A DNA stretch of 64,000 nt, taken from Bacteroidetes bacterium GWF2_40_14. Lineage in GTDB: Bacteria; Bacteroidota; Bacteroidia; Bacteroidales; UBA932. The number at the start of each line of letters is the position of its first letter. Positions within the stretch are counted from its first letter, which is position 1. Made by a program: the position numbers and the translations under genes. Under the pieces are notes generated by a model. That model made no database searches. It saw only the letters and a list, made by a program, of their open reading frames with translations, and was not told the DNA's origin. Below, in pieces: positions 35,424 through 44,769 of this stretch. The DNA lies in assembly GCA_001769195.1 (NCBI GenBank), contig MEOK01000025.1, positions 1-64,000 on the forward strand. Direction: 5' to 3'.

Positions 35424-36587
35424 TTACAAGTGGAAACGCATTCCAAGTTCGAACTTGTATTGAAGCGGTTGTGCAGACCTTATGTTTTCAGGCTGGTCGC
35501 AGTTAAAGTAATAGGCAAGTGCAGGGTCGAAGTAAATACCAGCCTCCTTGTTCATCTTGAACTCCACACCCAAACCTGCTGCAAGAGAAAACTGAACACC
35601 TGAAATGGCAACGCTTTCAAATCTTTTGATTCCGTTATCGGTAGTTCTGTAGCATGCTATCAGCCCCTTCTCCAGCATGAACCCGCCGGAAACATAAACC
35701 TTGAACTTGTTGTTTTGAAGAAGACTGTAATATGCGTTTACTGGTATACCCAGATAGTGAAGACTCTGCTGGATGTCTAGTCTGCGGTTGTATGAGAATT
35801 GCTGATAATGTGACACAAGAAGCGAATAACTGAGCCCTGCACCAACAGAGAAATTTGCGTTTACAGGATACTGTGCCTGAACACCGAAAGAGAGCGGCAT
35901 TGCATATTTTGTGTCTGATACAGATTGAGGCTGGACTGTCTCCATTAGATTTATTGGAACAAAGTCATTCTGATACCCAAGCGCCACAGAAAGCATGTTT
36001 ATAGATTTACTGTACATAGATGGTGAGAGGTTTGTGGACAAAGAGTAGAACAACTCTTTTGTAAACTTTCTTACCTGAGACTCTTTCTCAAATTCATATG
36101 GTTTGAATTTCCTGTTATCTGCTGCTGAAGGCTGAACGGCTTTTTCCTCAGCCGGTTTTGTGGTATTCGTGCCATCTCCCTTACTGATCATGTTATCTGC
36201 AACAAGTGTAGAAGCTGGAGCATCATTCCCAGAGGTCTCTTTAACTGCTACTGCTATCTTGTGTTTTTTTACTGTTCCGACTTTGATAACAGGCGCTTCT
36301 ACAGGCACAATAATTTGTTTTTCAGTTGCAAAGTTAGCAATTACGTTTTGTTTGACCGGATTATCAATTGTAGATGGGACAGGAGACTCTTTGCCAAGTA
36401 CAAGCAGTAAAAGAAGAGAGGCAGCGACTGCTACGGATGTATATGTCGCGCGTCTGAAATAAAGTACTTTCGCCCTCTTCCTCTTGTTCAGAGAAAGAAG
36501 AAGGTTGTCCCACGACCCCTCAGCGGGCATCTCGAGATGCTCATCCATCAACTCCTTAATCCTTTTATCAAACTCTGTATCCTGCAT
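35424..36587 (-). CDS. Membrane protein with cytoplasmic N-terminus and C-terminal beta-barrel-like domain, partner of the ECF sigma factor
   Basis: A 387-residue protein. Residues 1-45 are cytoplasmic and include a WDNLLLSLNKRKR motif typical of small anti-sigma-like N-termini. One membrane helix follows (about 48-65), then a low-complexity linker rich in Val, Lys and Thr to about 175, and a C-terminal porin-like (OMP_b-brl) domain with the strands of an eight-stranded barrel ending GMRFHL. It starts 1 bp after the sigma-factor stop (TAG-T-ATG), so the two are translationally coupled. The architecture suggests an anti-sigma or signal-receiving protein that spans the inner membrane; how the barrel-like part is placed is unclear. 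Confidence 0.75.
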   Translation of the reverse strand: MQDTEFDKRIKELMDEHLEMPAEGSWDNLLLSLNKRKRAKVLYFRRATYTSVAVAASLLLLLVLGKESPVPSTIDNPVKQNVIANFATEKQIIVPVEAPVIKVGTVKKHKIAVAVKETSGNDAPASTLVADNMISKGDGTNTTKPAEEKAVQPSAADNRKFKPYEFEKESQVRKFTKELFYSLSTNLSPSMYSKSINMLSVALGYQNDFVPINLMETVQPQSVSDTKYAMPLSFGVQAQYPVNANFSVGAGLSYSLLVSHYQQFSYNRRLDIQQSLHYLGIPVNAYYSLLQNNKFKVYVSGGFMLEKGLIACYRTTDNGIKRFESVAISGVQFSLAAGLGVEFKMNKEAGIYFDPALAYYFNCDQPENIRSAQPLQYKFELGMRFHL

Positions 36588-36588
36588 A

Positions 36589-37140
36589 CTAATACCTTTC
36601 TCCTATTCTTTCCTGAAGCCAGATTCTGGCTCTGCTGAGCTGCGACCTGGAACTTCCTTCGCTTATATTCATCTCTTTGGCAATCTCCTGGTGCGAGAAA
36701 CCCTCAATTGCATACATATTGAACACTGTTCTGAACCCTGCCGGCATGGTAGCTATCAGTTTCAACAGCTCCTTTGACGAAATGTTTCCCAGCACCGAAC
36801 TGTCAACTGTCACCTCCCTCTCAACCATTGTCAAATCCTCAGAATACTTGAGAACATCTCCTTTTCTCAACGACATAAGAGCAGTATTGACAAAAATCCT
36901 TCTTAACCAACCTTCAAAAGAGCCACTTGCGTTGTAACTGCCAATTTTTTCAAACACCGTAATAAACCCATCGTGCAGAACATCTCTCGCCCTCTCCCTC
37001 TCTCCTATGTATCGGATACAGAGAGTCAGCATACGGGGAGAATATAACTCATAGAGTGTCCTCTGTGCCCTTTGGTCCTGATTTACACAGGCTTCCAGTA
37101 ACTCTATTTCTGTTGAATATTCTCTTGAAGTGGCGTTCAT
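36589..37140 (-). CDS. ECF-type RNA polymerase sigma factor
   Basis: About 183 residues with sigma region 2 (LYELYSPRMLTLCIRYIG, RDVLHDGFITVFEKIGSY, FEGWLRRIFVNTALMSLRK; key residues of 2.2-2.4) and region 4 (IATMPAGFRTVFNMYAIEGFSHQEIAKEMNIS spread over about 130-160, followed by EGSSRSQLSRARIWL). I use the ATG at 37140; a GTG immediately upstream is in frame. It directs RNA polymerase to an unknown regulon. The coupled downstream gene is its probable regulator. Confidence 0.93.
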   Translation of the reverse strand: MNATSREYSTEIELLEACVNQDQRAQRTLYELYSPRMLTLCIRYIGERERARDVLHDGFITVFEKIGSYNASGSFEGWLRRIFVNTALMSLRKGDVLKYSEDLTMVEREVTVDSSVLGNISSKELLKLIATMPAGFRTVFNMYAIEGFSHQEIAKEMNISEGSSRSQLSRARIWLQERIGERY

Positions 37141-37214
37141 CACTTGTATTTATAAGATGCAAAATAGTAATAATTCGTTGCACAACAAATAAAAATTTTA
37201 TCAATGGAGTGATA

Positions 37215-37244
37215 TTTGCAAAGCTTGGAAATTAATTAACTTTG
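37215..37244 (+). promoter_or_regulatory. Promoter of the TPR-envC operon
   Basis: TTTG at 37215-37218 and TAACTTTG at 37237-37244 with an 18-base spacer. The TPR gene starts 37 bases downstream. It diverges from the sigma-factor gene. Confidence 0.75.
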
Positions 37245-37281
37245 CAGTATAAATATAATATAACCAGAATCCCATAACCAG

Positions 37282-38997
37282 ATGTCCAGATATCCAACCA
37301 TCCACAGAATCATCTTCTTCTCCATAATAATAACACTCTTAACTATTAGCCCATTTCCAAAAGAACTCACAGCTCAGACAAAAGAGGGTTCAGAACAGTT
37401 TTACTATCTTGAAGGATTAAGACAGTATAATATTGGAAGTCTTGGCGAGGCTCAGAAAATTTTTGACGAACTCATAAAGAGAGGCACAAAAAACGATGCA
37501 ATATACTATTATTCTGCCAACCTGAGTTTACAAAAGGGAGATTTTGCAAGAGCCCTTTTACTCATGGAAACCGCCGTTAAGATGGATCCACAGAACTACT
37601 GGTACAGGGTTCAACTGGCACAAATCCTGGCAGCTCAGAATAAACTGGACCAGGCAACAAAAATTTACGAAGAACTCCTTGAGATGTATCCGCAGAAGAC
37701 AGAGCTCTACGATGACATGATTGACATATACATTCAACAAAAGAATATTGCAAAGGCGTGGAAAGTTCTGGATCAGATAGAGAAGGTTGTGGGCAAAAAT
37801 GAGGCTACCGGCCTTACGCGTTACAACCTGCTTGTTTATGAAAATAAAAAGGAGGAGGCATTCAAATATCTGGAGGAGTTTGATAAAGAATTTGGCACTC
37901 CTCGTACAGCCACTCTGCTGGGAGACATTCACTCCGGCAGACAAAAGGATACTCTGGCTCTTGAATATTACAGTAAGGCCCTCACGATGGATCCCACATA
38001 TATACCTGCAAGCTTTGGAATGGCAGAGGTGTTCAGGATAAGGAGTCAGTTCGACCTCTATTTTGAGAGAGCGTTTCCATTTATGGCAAACCCGGAGATA
38101 GATTCAAAGATGAAGGTAAGCTACATGACAGAGATACTCTCAAGTCAGAAGTTTGTACAAACATTCACACCACAGGTAGACACCATGATGTCCAACCTCT
38201 ACCTTGCACATCCCACCGACACTTCGGTTGCGTATACATATGCATTGTATCTGGTTCAGACAAGCCGAACGGACCAAGCGATGATGGTCCTTGACAAAAA
38301 CCTTAAGGCACACTACACCTCCAAAGAGGCTCACAAACAATACCTGTCGCTGCTCTACTATATGGAAAGCTGGGACAAACTTGTAATATGCAGCGACTCC
38401 GCACTGACTGTACTTCCAAAAAATCGTGATTTTATGGAACTTAAGGGAATAGGATTGCTGCAATCCCAAAGGATACCGGAATCTATTGTAATATTTAAAG
38501 AGTTGCTGACACTGGCAAAAGGCGACAGTGCATCAACCGTACGAAACCTTTCTGTTCTGGGCGACCTATACTATCAGATAGGGAACAAAAAAGAATCCTT
38601 CAGCTACTACCGGAAGACACTTAGCAAAGAGCCAAAACACATTGCTACCCTCAACAACTACGCATACTACCTGAGTCTTGAGAATAAAGATCTAAAGCGG
38701 GCACACGAGATGAGTAAAAAGACCATAGAGGCAGAACCTAACAATCCAACATACCTTGACACATATGCCTGGATACTGCATCTGATGGGCATGAACATTG
38801 AGGCACGGGCCATTCTGAAACATGCAATGATATACGGAGGAAACGAGAATGCTGCCATACTTGACCACTATTCAGAGGTTCTTTACGCTCTCAAGGAGTA
38901 CGACCTGGCTTACATTTACTGGAATCAGGCCGACAAACTGGACCCAAGCCTGGGTATAGCAGCCAAGATGGTAAAAAAAAGAGGAGAGGCTAAATAA
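37282..38997 (+). CDS. Secreted tetratricopeptide-repeat protein
   Basis: A 571-residue protein with a signal peptide (about residues 1-31, ending LTAQ) and at least ten TPR units along its length, for example YYLEGLRQYNIGSLGEAQKIF, AIYYYSANLSLQKGDFARALLL and YWYRVQLAQILAAQNKLDQA. TPR arrays bind partner proteins. Its stop overlaps the envC-like gene start (TAATG), so the two are probably translated together; it may be a periplasmic scaffold in wall remodelling. No enzyme domain is present. Confidence 0.9.
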   Translation: MSRYPTIHRIIFFSIIITLLTISPFPKELTAQTKEGSEQFYYLEGLRQYNIGSLGEAQKIFDELIKRGTKNDAIYYYSANLSLQKGDFARALLLMETAVKMDPQNYWYRVQLAQILAAQNKLDQATKIYEELLEMYPQKTELYDDMIDIYIQQKNIAKAWKVLDQIEKVVGKNEATGLTRYNLLVYENKKEEAFKYLEEFDKEFGTPRTATLLGDIHSGRQKDTLALEYYSKALTMDPTYIPASFGMAEVFRIRSQFDLYFERAFPFMANPEIDSKMKVSYMTEILSSQKFVQTFTPQVDTMMSNLYLAHPTDTSVAYTYALYLVQTSRTDQAMMVLDKNLKAHYTSKEAHKQYLSLLYYMESWDKLVICSDSALTVLPKNRDFMELKGIGLLQSQRIPESIVIFKELLTLAKGDSASTVRNLSVLGDLYYQIGNKKESFSYYRKTLSKEPKHIATLNNYAYYLSLENKDLKRAHEMSKKTIEAEPNNPTYLDTYAWILHLMGMNIEARAILKHAMIYGGNENAAILDHYSEVLYALKEYDLAYIYWNQADKLDPSLGIAAKMVKKRGEAK

Positions 38998-40172
38998 TGT
39001 CAAGAGCAATCCTTATATCTCTGTTTTTACTAATTGCTGTAACAGTCAGTTCCCAGAGTGTGACAGAACAGACAAAAATGAAACAGCAGATAGAGGAGGA
39101 GATTGCGTTTCTTGACAAACAGCTGGCAGCTACCCGGTCGAGTCAGCAGGCAAACACAAAAGAGCTCAACTTTATCCAGAGAAAGATAACCAACAGAAAG
39201 AGACTGCTCAAGGAGCTTGACGAAGAGATAAGACAGATAAGCAACCAGGTTGTGAGCAAGGAGCAGGAGATAGTAAAACTGAACAACAACCTGCAGGAGC
39301 TTAAAAAAAGATACTCGCAGCTTATATATTTCTCTTATAAAAAAAGGGACCAGAAGATGTGGCTGATGTATATTCTTGCAAGTGACAACATAGAACAGGG
39401 CTACCGCAGATGGATATATATAAGGAACTACTCAAGCGCCATTAAAGAGATGGCTCATAACATCCGCAGCAACAGCGAAAAAATAAGCAACGAACGAGAG
39501 ACCCTAGACAGGATTAGAGCTAACTCATTAAGTGCACAGGCAAAAAAACAGCAGGAGTTCAAAAAACTGTCGCAGGAAGAGGTAAGCGCAAAACGTGTGA
39601 TAACGCAACTCACAAAGAAGGAGAAGGATGTGCGTCAGCAGCTGAACGAGAAGAGAAAGGAGGTAGAAAGGCTCAACCGCGAAATTGAAAAGATACTTGC
39701 AGCAGCGGTCAAAGAGAAAAAGAGTCCCGAATATAAGGAGAGCGTTGCTGACAGGGCACTTTCCGGCAAGTTTGAGAATAACAGAGGAAGGCTCCCATGG
39801 CCCGTCAAGAGAGGAGTTATAACAGAACAATTCGGACAACATTACCACCCTGTGTTTAAATCCATTAAGTTGCCGTTCAACAATGGGGTGAATATTTCAA
39901 CTGACGCCAATGCCAACGTATTTTGTGTCTTTGACGGTGAGGTTAAACAGATTCTTGTAATGCCCGGGTACAATCAGTGCATTCTGGTACAGCATGGGAG
40001 CTATTATACTTTCTACACAAAACTGGACAAGATAACTGTAGGAACAGGTGATAAGGTTTCTACAGGCCAGGTATTGGGATCACTAGCTGAGTCTGACGGC
40101 GGTTCGGTGATCCACTTCCAACTCTGGAAGGGAACAGAGAAGCAAAATCCTGAATACTGGATATCGCGATAA
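38997..40172 (+). CDS. EnvC-like murein hydrolase activator (LytM/M23 domain, degenerate)
   Basis: A 391-residue secreted protein. The signal peptide ends near residue 19 (TVSSQ). Residues 20-255 are a long coiled coil (KQQIEEEIAFLDKQL onwards), and the C-terminal ~110 residues a LytM fold (PVKRGVITEQFGQHYHPVFK, then HFQLWKG). The metal-binding HxGxD of active M23 peptidases reads NNGVN here, and the second His of the HxH motif is replaced (VIHFQLW). It is therefore likely catalytically inactive and an amidase activator at the division site, like E. coli EnvC. It is coupled to the upstream TPR gene by a TAATG overlap. Confidence 0.92.
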   Translation: MSRAILISLFLLIAVTVSSQSVTEQTKMKQQIEEEIAFLDKQLAATRSSQQANTKELNFIQRKITNRKRLLKELDEEIRQISNQVVSKEQEIVKLNNNLQELKKRYSQLIYFSYKKRDQKMWLMYILASDNIEQGYRRWIYIRNYSSAIKEMAHNIRSNSEKISNERETLDRIRANSLSAQAKKQQEFKKLSQEEVSAKRVITQLTKKEKDVRQQLNEKRKEVERLNREIEKILAAAVKEKKSPEYKESVADRALSGKFENNRGRLPWPVKRGVITEQFGQHYHPVFKSIKLPFNNGVNISTDANANVFCVFDGEVKQILVMPGYNQCILVQHGSYYTFYTKLDKITVGTGDKVSTGQVLGSLAESDGGSVIHFQLWKGTEKQNPEYWISR

Positions 40173-40177
40173 GAAAA

Positions 40178-41872
40178 CTAATATCTGAAGCTGCTGCCTC
40201 CTATAAACTCCCTCATTACAGAAGTAGGGGGAACAAGAGAAATTTCCGATGGCTGAAGTTCCTGGATATAAGACAAAAACTTGAGGAGCCTTATGCTCTC
40301 TGTTGAGGCCGGCGAGTTGGGAGCAATCCTCCTTAAAGAGGGCTCAGCATAGTACTTAAGCAAAGGAAGCTCGTAAATGAGAGCAGAGTTGAACATGATG
40401 TCTGCATTCTCCTGATGTGGAAAAATATTGTTGATCTCACCTCTTCTCACACTCGGCCACCTGAGAATCGTACTCTCGGGGGATACTCCCCTGAAAAATC
40501 CATCCCTTACTATCCTGCGGATGAGCCTGTTGTCCGATGATGATATGTTGTTGTTCTCGTCCAGTGAGAGCGAAGTGAGGGCAGATGCGTAAATTTTGAA
40601 CATAGTATCGCGGGGAAGATGCTTTGTAAGGTTTGGGTTTAGAGCATGAATTCCCTCCATTATGAGAATATCCTTCTCTCCCATGGTAAGAGTCTCTCCC
40701 AGGAAGGTCCTTTTACCCAAAGCAAAATCAAACCTTGGCAGATTTATGGTCTTTCCCTGAATAAGCTCGTTTAGCTGGCCGTTAAGAAATTCTATATCCA
40801 GAGCCTCTAAAATTTCAAAATCATAATTTCCATCACTATCCTTGGGTGTGAAATCCCTGTCAATAAAATAGTTATCCAACTCAATGATAATAGGATTCAA
40901 CCCGAGTACCCTTGTCTGCAGAGCTACCCTTTTAGAGGTGGTTGTCTTTCCACTGCTGCTGGGTCCGGCAATCAGCACAAGCTTGACTTTTTCCCTTCTC
41001 TTGAATATTTCGTCGGCAATTGCTGCATACTTTCTCTCGTGCAGACCTTCTGCTATCTGTATAAGTGACCTTGCCTTATCTTCAAGGATTGCCTGATTCA
41101 GAGAAGCCACACCCTTTACTCCAAGTATGGAACACCAGTCGGAATACTCCTTGAATACATCAAAAAGTTTGTACTGGTATGGAGTTTTTACAATTTCATA
41201 TGGTTTGGTGATAGGAGGAGTTATTATGAGAAAGCCCCTGCTGAATGACTCAAAGTCGAATGTGGTCAACTTGCCGGTGCTCTCAAGCAAAGGACCATAA
41301 AAATGGTCGGCATATCCATCCAGATAATAGACAGTTGTAAAGAACTTACCCCTCTGCTCATGAAGGAAAGCCTTCTCGGGCTTATTCTGTAACTTGAATA
41401 TTGCCACAGCTTCGTCTGTTCGAACCTTCTGTCTTGTAAATGGAAGATCTGCATCTATAAGCTGCTGCATTCTTCTCTTTATTTCCAGAATTTCCTCTTC
41501 GCTGAGTGCAACAACCTTAGGAGAGTTATCTTCATCCGGTTCCAGCTCCCTCAACTCGCCATACATGCCATTCTGGAGGTTGTAGTCAATAACAAGGGAA
41601 TATTGGGGATATATCCCGGCAACCACCTTTTGGAGTACAAAGTTCAAGGAGCGTATGTAGGTTCTGTAACCGTCGGGATGAGAATAATCTATGAATTTTA
41701 CAGTATGTGATATGTAAATATTAAATCCAAGCTCCTTCAGCTGATTGTCCACCACTGCTGCCAACACTGGCCATTCAAGAGTGAGGCCGGTCTGTGTTAA
41801 AAATTCACTGAGGGTTGTCCCCGGTTCGCACTCGAATGACTGTTTAATATTTTCGCAATAAACACTTATCAT
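40178..41872 (-). CDS. TGS-domain nucleoside (uridine) kinase-like protein
   Basis: About 564 residues. The start is set at the ATG at 41872, which has AAAGGAGG a few bases before it; an in-frame ATG five codons upstream overlaps that site. The N-terminal part (1-230) resembles TGS and threonyl-tRNA-synthetase second domains (FECEPGTTLSEFL, HPDGYRTYIRSL). The C-terminal part is a phosphoribulokinase/uridine-kinase P-loop enzyme: GPSSSGKTTTSKR, ELDNYFIDRDFTP, LIMEGIHALNP. This fusion is common in Bacteroidia and Clostridia and is annotated as uridine kinase, though its true substrate is not established. It converges on the envC-like gene with 5 bp between stops. Confidence 0.9.
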   Translation of the reverse strand: MISVYCENIKQSFECEPGTTLSEFLTQTGLTLEWPVLAAVVDNQLKELGFNIYISHTVKFIDYSHPDGYRTYIRSLNFVLQKVVAGIYPQYSLVIDYNLQNGMYGELRELEPDEDNSPKVVALSEEEILEIKRRMQQLIDADLPFTRQKVRTDEAVAIFKLQNKPEKAFLHEQRGKFFTTVYYLDGYADHFYGPLLESTGKLTTFDFESFSRGFLIITPPITKPYEIVKTPYQYKLFDVFKEYSDWCSILGVKGVASLNQAILEDKARSLIQIAEGLHERKYAAIADEIFKRREKVKLVLIAGPSSSGKTTTSKRVALQTRVLGLNPIIIELDNYFIDRDFTPKDSDGNYDFEILEALDIEFLNGQLNELIQGKTINLPRFDFALGKRTFLGETLTMGEKDILIMEGIHALNPNLTKHLPRDTMFKIYASALTSLSLDENNNISSSDNRLIRRIVRDGFFRGVSPESTILRWPSVRRGEINNIFPHQENADIMFNSALIYELPLLKYYAEPSLRRIAPNSPASTESIRLLKFLSYIQELQPSEISLVPPTSVMREFIGGSSFRY

Positions 41873-41912
41873 GGCTCCTCCTTTCATTTATTATAGTTAA
41901 TGTATGGATATA

Positions 41913-44717
41913 TTACAAATAGTGCCCTGTAACAGATTCTTTATTTAGTCTGAGCTCCTCAGGGGTACCTTGTGCAACAATCCTGCCTCCCTTTGCTCCT
42001 CCATCGGGTCCCAGATCAAAAATATAATCCACAGAACGAAGCACATCCAGGTTGTGTTCAATAATCATAACAGTGTTTCCCTGGTCCACAAGCCTTTGCA
42101 ACACTCCCAACAAAACTCTTATATCTTCGAAATGCAGACCGGTTGTTGGTTCATCCAGAAGAAAGAGTGAGTTGCCTGTATCCTTTTTTGAAAGTTCGGT
42201 GGCTAGTTTGACCCTCTGACTCTCGCCCCCGCTTAAAGTAGTAGACGATTGTCCGAGTTTCACATAGCCCAGGCCCACCTCCTCCAGGGCCCTCAGTCTT
42301 TGCATGATTGAAGGTATGTGCTCAAAAAACTGGACAGCCTGCGAGATGGTCATCTCCAGAACATCATTTATGGACTTCCCTTTATATTTGACAGCTAGAG
42401 TATCTGGTTTGTACCTCTTTCCGTTGCACTCCTTACAGTGAACATGCACAGAAGGCAAAAAGTTCATCTCAATAATCTGTACTCCCGCTCCTTTACACTC
42501 CTCGCATCTGCCCCCTTTTACATTAAATGAGAATCTGCCTGCCTTGAAACCTCTTATCTTTGCATCAGGGGTCTCCTCAAACAACTTTCTGATATCAGAA
42601 AAGACTGTTGTATAAGTGGCAGGGTTGCTTCTGGGAGTTCTGCCAATAGCCGACTGGTCAACTTCTATAAGTTTATCAATATTATCAATACCAATAATTT
42701 GGCTATATGGAAGTGGCGTGTATAGCGAACGGAAGAAGTAGTTGCTAAGTATTGGCATAAGGGTTTCGTTGATGAGAGACGACTTTCCGCTACCGCTCAC
42801 ACCACTCACCCCTATAAAACAACCCAAAGGAATCTTTATATCAACCCCTTTGAGGTTATTTCCTGTTGCTCCTTTCAACTCCAGAAACTTACCATTACCT
42901 CTCCTTCTCACCTGCGGAACTTCAATTTTTCTGAACCCTCGCAGATACTCGAGGCTAAGGCTGTTCATTTTCATGACCTCCGCTTCTGGTATCTCAAACA
43001 TCTCTGCAGGAGTTCCGGAAAAGAGAACCTTTCCTCCTTTATCACCGGCCCCGGGTCCAAGATCTATAAGGTAATCGGCATTCAGAATCATCTCCTCGTC
43101 GTGTTCCACAACCATTACAGAGTTTCCCTCGTCCCTCAGCTTTCTCAGAGATTCAATCAGCTTTATGTTATCTCTCTGATGCAGTCCTATGCTCGGTTCG
43201 TCCAGAATATAGAGGACGTTCACCAGTTTGGACCCTATCTGTGTTGCAAGACGTATTCTCTGACTCTCCCCTCCACTTAGCGATCTTGTACTTCTGTCAA
43301 GCGAAAGGTAGTCAAGACCAACATCCATCAGAAAACCCACTCTGTCCAACAACTCCTTTATTACATCCCTTGCAATTATTTTCTGTCTGGGGTTAAGTTT
43401 CTGATCGAGCGTTGCAATCCATTGTGCCAGAATATCTATGTCCATGGCAGATACCTCAGATATATTCTTGTTGTCTATCCTGAAACTAAGGGCCTCCTCC
43501 TTGAGTCTGGTTCCATTGCATTTGGGACACACAATCTCCTCAATGAAACGCTCCTTCCTTACAAGTATATCATCATTGTCGGCACTTGTCTGCTCAATGC
43601 GGGCTATAACTCCGATGAAGCTCATCATCTGAGAATAGGCTCCCGTACCTCCCACTCTGAAAAGTTCGTCTGAACCATAAATTATGGTATCAAGTGCATC
43701 TTCAGGAATATCTCTTATTATGTCATGGAGCGAAAACTCATATTTTTTTGCAATCCCCTCCAGTTGTCTGAACAGCAGATTGTCTCTCATGTGACCCAAG
43801 GGCACTATGCCTCCTTTGGCAATAGATATTGAGTCGTCGGGAATGATTTTCTTAAGGTCGGCCTTTGTAATCATTCCTAATCCCTTGCAATGCGGACACG
43901 CACCTTGAGGTGAATTGAAAGAGAATGAATGAGGAGCAGGTTCCGGATATGATATACCTGTTTCCGGACACATCAGATGCTTGCTGAAATGTCTCAGCTT
44001 ATCTTCCTTCATGTCCAGTACCGCAAGGGACCCCTTGCCATGGTGAAGGGCAGACAAGACCGATTCTTTTATCCGTTTTTCGCTCCCTGGTTCAGGAAGC
44101 AACTTATCTATGACTAACTCAATAAAGTGCGATTTATACCTGTCAAGAGGTTTGACCACAGCAAGGTCAAAAACCTTTCCGTCTACCCTCACCTGCGTAA
44201 ATCCACGTCTGATAAGAAGTTCGAACAACTCTTTGTAATGTCCCTTTCTACCCTTTACCAAAGGTGCCAGAAGCAGCGATTTCTTTCCCTCGTACTCCTT
44301 GATTATGAGACTGACAATCTGATCGTCTGAATACTTGATCATCTCCAACCCCGTTACAGGTGAATATGCAATGGCTGCTCTGGCATAGAGGAGCCTCATA
44401 AAGTCATATATCTCCGTGATTGTGCCAACGGTAGAACGCGGATTGCGGCCGGTGGTTTTCTGTTCAATGGCAATAATCGGGCTCAGGCCTGTTATGCTGT
44501 CCACATCTGGTCTCTCCAGCGCTCCCATGAACTGACGGGCATATGCCGACAATGTATCCATGTACCGCCGCTGTCCCTCTGCAAATATTGTGTCAAATGC
44601 AAGCGACGACTTGCCACTCCCGCTCAGTCCGGTAATTACAACCAGCTTATGACGCGGAATGGTAACATCAATATTTTTTAAATTGTGCTCCCTGGCCCCT
44701 ATTACTTCAATACTCAT
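41913..44717 (-). CDS. uvrA: UvrABC system protein A (excinuclease ATPase)
   Basis: About 934 residues, full length. UvrA recognises bulky DNA lesions and loads UvrB in nucleotide-excision repair. Two ABC modules are visible: Walker A GLSGSGKSSLAFDT near the N-terminus and GVSGSGKSSLINETL at about residue 635; signatures LSGGESQRIRLATQIGS and LSGGESQRVKLATELSK (key L-S-G-G-E-S-Q-R); and zinc-binding Cys pairs (CPHCKGLG, CEECKGAG, CKECNGKR). The start is the ATG at 44717 (MSIEVIGAREHNLKN). Upstream is an octamer repeat array separating it from the transglycosylase gene. Confidence 0.98.
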   Translation of the reverse strand: MSIEVIGAREHNLKNIDVTIPRHKLVVITGLSGSGKSSLAFDTIFAEGQRRYMDTLSAYARQFMGALERPDVDSITGLSPIIAIEQKTTGRNPRSTVGTITEIYDFMRLLYARAAIAYSPVTGLEMIKYSDDQIVSLIIKEYEGKKSLLLAPLVKGRKGHYKELFELLIRRGFTQVRVDGKVFDLAVVKPLDRYKSHFIELVIDKLLPEPGSEKRIKESVLSALHHGKGSLAVLDMKEDKLRHFSKHLMCPETGISYPEPAPHSFSFNSPQGACPHCKGLGMITKADLKKIIPDDSISIAKGGIVPLGHMRDNLLFRQLEGIAKKYEFSLHDIIRDIPEDALDTIIYGSDELFRVGGTGAYSQMMSFIGVIARIEQTSADNDDILVRKERFIEEIVCPKCNGTRLKEEALSFRIDNKNISEVSAMDIDILAQWIATLDQKLNPRQKIIARDVIKELLDRVGFLMDVGLDYLSLDRSTRSLSGGESQRIRLATQIGSKLVNVLYILDEPSIGLHQRDNIKLIESLRKLRDEGNSVMVVEHDEEMILNADYLIDLGPGAGDKGGKVLFSGTPAEMFEIPEAEVMKMNSLSLEYLRGFRKIEVPQVRRRGNGKFLELKGATGNNLKGVDIKIPLGCFIGVSGVSGSGKSSLINETLMPILSNYFFRSLYTPLPYSQIIGIDNIDKLIEVDQSAIGRTPRSNPATYTTVFSDIRKLFEETPDAKIRGFKAGRFSFNVKGGRCEECKGAGVQIIEMNFLPSVHVHCKECNGKRYKPDTLAVKYKGKSINDVLEMTISQAVQFFEHIPSIMQRLRALEEVGLGYVKLGQSSTTLSGGESQRVKLATELSKKDTGNSLFLLDEPTTGLHFEDIRVLLGVLQRLVDQGNTVMIIEHNLDVLRSVDYIFDLGPDGGAKGGRIVAQGTPEELRLNKESVTGHYL

Positions 44718-44721
44718 TATA

Positions 44722-44769
44722 ATTAGCACATTAACCCATTAGCATATTAGCACATTACCACATTACCTC
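44722..44769 (-). repeat. Octamer tandem repeat array overlapping the transglycosylase stop codon
   Basis: Six octamers, on the coding (minus) strand GTGCTAAT, ATGCTAAT, GGGTTAAT, GTGGTAAT and related. The stop TAA of the upstream gene (44765-44763) lies inside the array. It fills nearly the whole gap to uvrA. Confidence 0.93.
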
